From Hirschia sp964342355 (GTDB taxonomy: Bacteria; Pseudomonadota; Alphaproteobacteria; Caulobacterales; Hyphomonadaceae): a DNA stretch of 64,000 nucleotides. Below the pieces are notes generated by a model, which searched no databases, was not told the origin of the DNA, and saw only the letters and a list, made by a program, of their open reading frames with translations. Location of the stretch: contig CAYFFG010000005.1 in NCBI GenBank assembly GCA_964342355.1, positions 124,001 through 188,000 on the forward strand, given 5' to 3'. Made by a program: the position numbers and the translations under genes. Position 1 is the first letter of the stretch. Each line of letters starts with the position of its first letter. Positions 60,539-64,000 of this stretch are shown piece after piece.

Positions 60539-63268
60539 ATGAAGACGAAATATTCGCCGATCCTTGCTGGCTGTATCAGCATGCTGTTCTTACCTGTGGC
60601 TTATGCCGAGCCAGAATCAGACTTAGCAATTGAGGGCGCGTCTGAAAGAGACGAACAACGCAAACTCGATGCAATCGTCATCACTGGTGTGAAACCACGC
60701 GGTTCAGTCATTGGAGATATCCAGCCAGACATTGTATATGACCAAGAGGCGATTGAAGCTTTAGGCGCTACCACTATTGGCGAAATTCTTGAGGAATTGG
60801 CGCCACAAACGTCAAGTGGGCGCGGTCGCGGGTCTGGAGGCGGCGCTCCTGTCGTCCTAGTCAACGGCGTAAGGATTTCCAGTTTCCGTGAAATCCGTTC
60901 ATTCCCTTCTGAGGCTGTTTCACGTGTCGACATTCTTCCGGAAGAAGTCGCGCTCAAATACGGATATAAAGCTGATCAGCGTGTCATCAATTTCGTCCTA
61001 GTTGAGAAATTCGACGGATATACGACGGAAGGCGAAGTTCAGTTTCCGACTGCAGGCGCCGGGAATATCTATGAGGTAGAAGGAGGATATCTTCGCATTC
61101 GTGACAAAGGCCGTTGGAATCTGAATGCGGAATATGAAGTCGAATCCTCGATTTTAGAGAGTGATCGCGATCTCACTGAAGGCGCAAGTGAATACAGTTT
61201 GGCGGGCAACATTGTTCCGGTGGATGGATTATCTGAAATTGATACCTCTTTAAGTGCGCTTGTGGGTGATTTAGTCAGCATTGCGGCTGTTCCAGGTAGT
61301 GCCGCTAATACATCACCTTCGTTGGAAAATTTTGTGCCTGGAGCTAATGCGCCAAATTTCACAAGTCAGCAGCCTCACAAAACACTGCAAGGCGAAAATC
61401 GCTCGCTGAGTGTGACAGGCTCTTATAATCAGTTACTAAGAGAAGATCTGCAGGGCACGTTCACAGTAGGGTTTGATTTAGAAGATGGCGAACGTCTCCT
61501 AGGCCTACCTGAACTAGACATTTTGATACCAGCGGAAAATGCGTTCTCGCCTTTTTCTGAAGATGTCACGTTATTGCGGTTGGTGGATGACTTCGGGCCG
61601 ATAGTTCGCCAAACTGACAGCGCCAGCGGAACGCTGGGTTTGAGTCTAATTCATATGCGGGATGGATGGAATTGGACGTTCACTTCCAACCTAACTCACA
61701 CTGAAAGTGACACCGAAACTGACGGATCTCTGATTACAGATAACTTGAACGCAGCGATCCAAGTGGGTGACAACGCAGTCAACCCATTTGGAGAGTTAGC
61801 CTCGTATCTTGTCCAGACGAAGGACTCGTCTGCTTCCAGCACCACAAATGGTGATGCAGAGCTTCTTGCAAATGGCGTTCTGCTAAATTTGCCCACCGGC
61901 GAAGTCGCAACTTCATTTTCAGCAGGTTTTGATTTTACCGATCGGCAATCATCGTCGGTGCGTGCTGGCATAGAAGAACGATCAGACCTCTCAAGAGAGA
62001 TTTCCTCTGCCCAAGCCAACATAGATATCCCGCTCATTTCAGAAGACATGAACATACCGTTCATCGACACATTCAGCGTCAACATGAATGCCGGAATAGA
62101 AGACTATAGCGATTTTGGTTTTTTGCAGTCTTTTGGCTATGGCTTCCAATGGGTGCCATTGGAGAAATTAGAATTTCAAGTCTCGTACACAAACGAGGAA
62201 GGCGCACCTACAATCAGCCAGCTTGGAGATCCCGTTATTTCAACACCCAACCAAAGGGTATTTGATTATGTCACCGGCGAGACAGTTCTGGCCACGCGCG
62301 TTGATGGCGGTAATCCGAATCTGCTTGCGGACGAACGAAGCGTCTGGAGTGTCGGTGTCAAGTTTGATCCGTTTGAAGATGTCGACTTCACGCTCAACGG
62401 AGATTATGTGGAAAGCGAAATTGAAAGCCCTTCGGCTTCATTTCCCAATCCCACTGTGGAAATTGAGGCGGCCTTTCCTGAACGGTTTGTGCGTAATGGT
62501 GAAGGCGATCTGATTGCCTTTGATGATCGCCCTATCAATTTAGATAGCGAGTACCGGCGTGAATTCAGATGGGGGCTGATGTATTCACGTTCATTAGCAA
62601 AAGAAAGCGAAAACCCACGTACGCGCGCCACGCAGCAAGGACGAGCTCCTCGCTCACCGTCAGGCGAAGCTCGTAGGCAGCCAAACAACGGAGCTTCTGG
62701 CGCGCCGCCTGCTCGTGCAGCACGATCAGGAGAGCTTCCTCGGGGAGGAAGTCGCAGCGGCCCGCCAGGTCCTCCTCGTGGCGGTCGTATGTTCGTGTCG
62801 CTTAATCACGTCTGGCTGCTTGAGGATCGGCTCTTCATTAGCGATCAGTTTGCACCGCTAGATTTTCTGAATGGGTCAGCGACAGGATCACGTGGCGGGA
62901 AACCTGAGCATGAAATCAATCTGCGCACTGGAATGTTCAAAAATGGCGTTGGCGCGCGGATGGATGTTGATTGGCAAAGCGGAACTTATGTCGATACTGG
63001 CGGTGGTTCGAGTTTGGAGACGTTGGACTTTTCAGATTTGCTAACTGTTGAGCTCAGAGTTTTCTATAATTTCAGCGCAAGCCACAGCTGGTCGAAGAAA
63101 GCGCCTTTGTTAAAGAACTCTCGTATTGAAATTGAGCTAGAAAACATCTTTGACGAGAAGCTGACTGTAACTGACGCGAGTGGCTTAACTCCCTTAAGTT
63201 ATCAGCCGGACGAACTTGACCCGCTTGGGCGAACTATAAAAATCGAATTTAGAAAACAGTTTAGATAG
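60539..63268 (+). CDS. TonB-dependent receptor with Pro/Arg/Gly-rich insertion
   Basis: A 909-residue receptor. The signal peptide ends PVAYA-E (about 23), TonB box LDAIVITGVKP (about 43-53), plug domain with APVVLVNGVRIS and VSRVDILPEEVALKYGY, lacking the usual GPQ-LYG motif; this plug type is a separate subgroup. The barrel continues to the end FRKQFR, with no typical terminal aromatic (the final residue is Arg after Phe). Residues about 694-750 (62618-62788) are a disordered stretch dominated by Pro, Arg, Gly, Ala and Ser, presumably an extracellular loop. The ligand is unknown. It is possibly ribosome-loaded from weak upstream signals; ATG 60539 is the only suitable start. Confidence 0.85.
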   Translation: MKTKYSPILAGCISMLFLPVAYAEPESDLAIEGASERDEQRKLDAIVITGVKPRGSVIGDIQPDIVYDQEAIEALGATTIGEILEELAPQTSSGRGRGSGGGAPVVLVNGVRISSFREIRSFPSEAVSRVDILPEEVALKYGYKADQRVINFVLVEKFDGYTTEGEVQFPTAGAGNIYEVEGGYLRIRDKGRWNLNAEYEVESSILESDRDLTEGASEYSLAGNIVPVDGLSEIDTSLSALVGDLVSIAAVPGSAANTSPSLENFVPGANAPNFTSQQPHKTLQGENRSLSVTGSYNQLLREDLQGTFTVGFDLEDGERLLGLPELDILIPAENAFSPFSEDVTLLRLVDDFGPIVRQTDSASGTLGLSLIHMRDGWNWTFTSNLTHTESDTETDGSLITDNLNAAIQVGDNAVNPFGELASYLVQTKDSSASSTTNGDAELLANGVLLNLPTGEVATSFSAGFDFTDRQSSSVRAGIEERSDLSREISSAQANIDIPLISEDMNIPFIDTFSVNMNAGIEDYSDFGFLQSFGYGFQWVPLEKLEFQVSYTNEEGAPTISQLGDPVISTPNQRVFDYVTGETVLATRVDGGNPNLLADERSVWSVGVKFDPFEDVDFTLNGDYVESEIESPSASFPNPTVEIEAAFPERFVRNGEGDLIAFDDRPINLDSEYRREFRWGLMYSRSLAKESENPRTRATQQGRAPRSPSGEARRQPNNGASGAPPARAARSGELPRGGSRSGPPGPPRGGRMFVSLNHVWLLEDRLFISDQFAPLDFLNGSATGSRGGKPEHEINLRTGMFKNGVGARMDVDWQSGTYVDTGGGSSLETLDFSDLLTVELRVFYNFSASHSWSKKAPLLKNSRIEIELENIFDEKLTVTDASGLTPLSYQPDELDPLGRTIKIEFRKQFR
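62618..62788 (+). repeat. Low-complexity RGG/Pro-rich segment in TonB receptor gene
   Basis: About 57 codons rich in CGT/CGC (Arg), CCT/CCG (Pro) and GGx (Gly), including PRGG twice and GPPGPP. It lies between two barrel strands and is unlike the flanking sequence. Confidence 0.75.
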
Positions 63269-63270
63269 CT

Positions 63271-63302
63271 TTTACCCGCAAAGATTGAGCCCTGCGGGTA
63301 AA
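63271..63302. terminator. Hairpin between convergent receptor and symporter genes
   Basis: A perfect 10-bp stem: TTTACCCGCA (63271-63280) with TGCGGGTAAA (63293-63302). The symmetrical A/T ends could serve both directions, but T-runs beyond the stem are short. Confidence 0.5.
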
Positions 63303-63332
63303 TTAGATGAAAGTCTTTGCTCTCCCTAATAA

Positions 63333-64000
63333 CTAAAGGTGCGATTTGTTTTGTCCCGGGACGCGGATAGTCTGAACGAGGTCAAGAACCCGCTGGGGCG
63401 GAGCTGGTGCGAGCAAAGCGACCCCGACGCCTAATGCTGTTGAAAGAAACATAAACACAAATCCAATCCCTTCTGGCGAGACGCCGAATAGCCATTGTTC
63501 AGGTTGCCCTCCGCCGAACTTGAAGAAATAGATATAGACGAATGTTGTGATGAGTCCGGTCAACATGGATGCGACCGCGCCTTCCTTGTTCATCCGGGAC
63601 CAGAAGATACCCAGTAAGATCACAGGGAAGAGTGAAGCGGCCGCAAGCCCAAAAGCGAAGGCGACGACTTGTGCCACAAATCCTAAATTTGATGCTTGCC
63701 AGCCAATTAGCCCCGCCATGAAAACCGCTCCAGCAGCCGATGCTCTAGCAACTCTCAGCTCGGTCGTATCGGACATGGATTTGAAGAAGGTTCTGCGTCC
63801 AAGATCATGGCTGATAGCCGATGATATCACCATCAGCAGGCCGGCGGCTGTCGATAGAGCGGCTGCAAGACCACCGGCAACAACTAACCCTATGACCCAG
63901 TCAGGCAAACGAGCGATCTGAGGATTAGCCAGAACGAATATATCGTTGTTTGGCTCTAACTCGTTTTCTATGCCGTCGGGAGAGTTAGGCCCTCGGTACT
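63333..64000 (-). CDS. SSS-family cation:carboxylate symporter (ActP-like), 3' part, cut by window edge
   Basis: About 222 residues of the C-terminal half of a sodium:solute symporter; the frame is open to the right edge, so the start is outside. NNDIFVLANPQIARLPDWV and VAGGLAAALSTAAGLLMVIS carry the ActP/monocarboxylate-type TM8 motif. Further helices follow (VAFAFGLAAASLFPVILLG and others) with the loop SHDLGRR. The type differs from the SGLT-like symporter at 45216. Probable substrates are acetate or other short carboxylates. Convergent with the TonB receptor. Confidence 0.88.
   Translation of the reverse strand, partial: YRGPNSPDGIENELEPNNDIFVLANPQIARLPDWVIGLVVAGGLAAALSTAAGLLMVISSAISHDLGRRTFFKSMSDTTELRVARASAAGAVFMAGLIGWQASNLGFVAQVVAFAFGLAAASLFPVILLGIFWSRMNKEGAVASMLTGLITTFVYIYFFKFGGGQPEQWLFGVSPEGIGFVFMFLSTALGVGVALLAPAPPQRVLDLVQTIRVPGQNKSHL

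Noticed and set aside
1..64000. CRISPR arrays, IS elements, prophage, integrons, tRNA or rRNA genes
   Set aside because: No regularly spaced direct repeats, transposase or integrase frames, terminal inverted repeats, or tRNA cloverleaf/CCA-like sequence recognised by eye.

Overview
The window looks like the chromosome of a marine, Gram-negative alphaproteobacterium of the Hyphomonadaceae/Maricaulales type. Supporting features are a chemotaxis cluster in the order A-W-MCP-R-D-B, an ExbB-ExbD-ExbD-TonB operon, several large TonB-dependent receptors, PstA with a long N-terminal insert, a PHA-synthase/Pta/AckA/FabI block, NrtS, and roughly balanced base composition. The genus cannot be fixed from the sequence. 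I saw no tRNA, rRNA, IS element, prophage or CRISPR array. Both window edges cut genes: cheA at the left and an SSS-family symporter at the right.

Layout. 1-10.6 kb is a sensory block: the end of cheA, cheW, a four-PAS chemoreceptor, cheR, cheD, cheB, a soluble receptor-like protein with a CheZ-like D-x3-Q motif, a STAS protein, and a pseudo-receiver/PP2C/ATPase protein resembling Pseudomonas HsbR. 10.6-13.4 kb (minus strand) is a TonB-ExbD-ExbD-ExbB operon whose ExbB carries three exact 53-residue Cys-paired repeats. 13.7-18.0 kb is pstSCAB. 18.0-26.0 kb (minus) holds ackA, a MaoC-Pta fusion, PHA synthase, FabI and a P-type cation ATPase. 26.3-40.4 kb is periplasmic and oxidative metabolism: a GST-fold protein, YceI, two PQQ dehydrogenases, a TonB receptor, an aldo/keto reductase with a divergent TetR regulator, an amidohydrolase and a carboxylesterase.

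40.5-50.2 kb is the most coherent metabolic unit. glpD-glpK-GH13 alpha-glucosidase on the plus strand converge on gpsA, a HAD phosphatase, a GgpS-like synthase and an SSS symporter on the minus strand. Read together they could make, take up and degrade the osmolyte glucosylglycerol. An MFS protein and a glycerophosphodiesterase lie just upstream on the minus strand. Across a shared intergenic region with a Pho-box-like repeat are a TonB receptor and PhoD, suggesting phosphate-ester scavenging.

57.3-60.4 kb is a nitrosative-stress locus: a small lipoprotein, NsrR, an unknown membrane protein, a flavohemoglobin broken by a one-base frameshift in a G-run, and NrtS. 60.5-63.3 kb encodes a TonB receptor with a disordered Pro/Arg/Gly insertion. 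Most start codons were chosen by Shine-Dalgarno sequence, signal peptide or family N-terminus, and several are downstream of the longest possible ORF.
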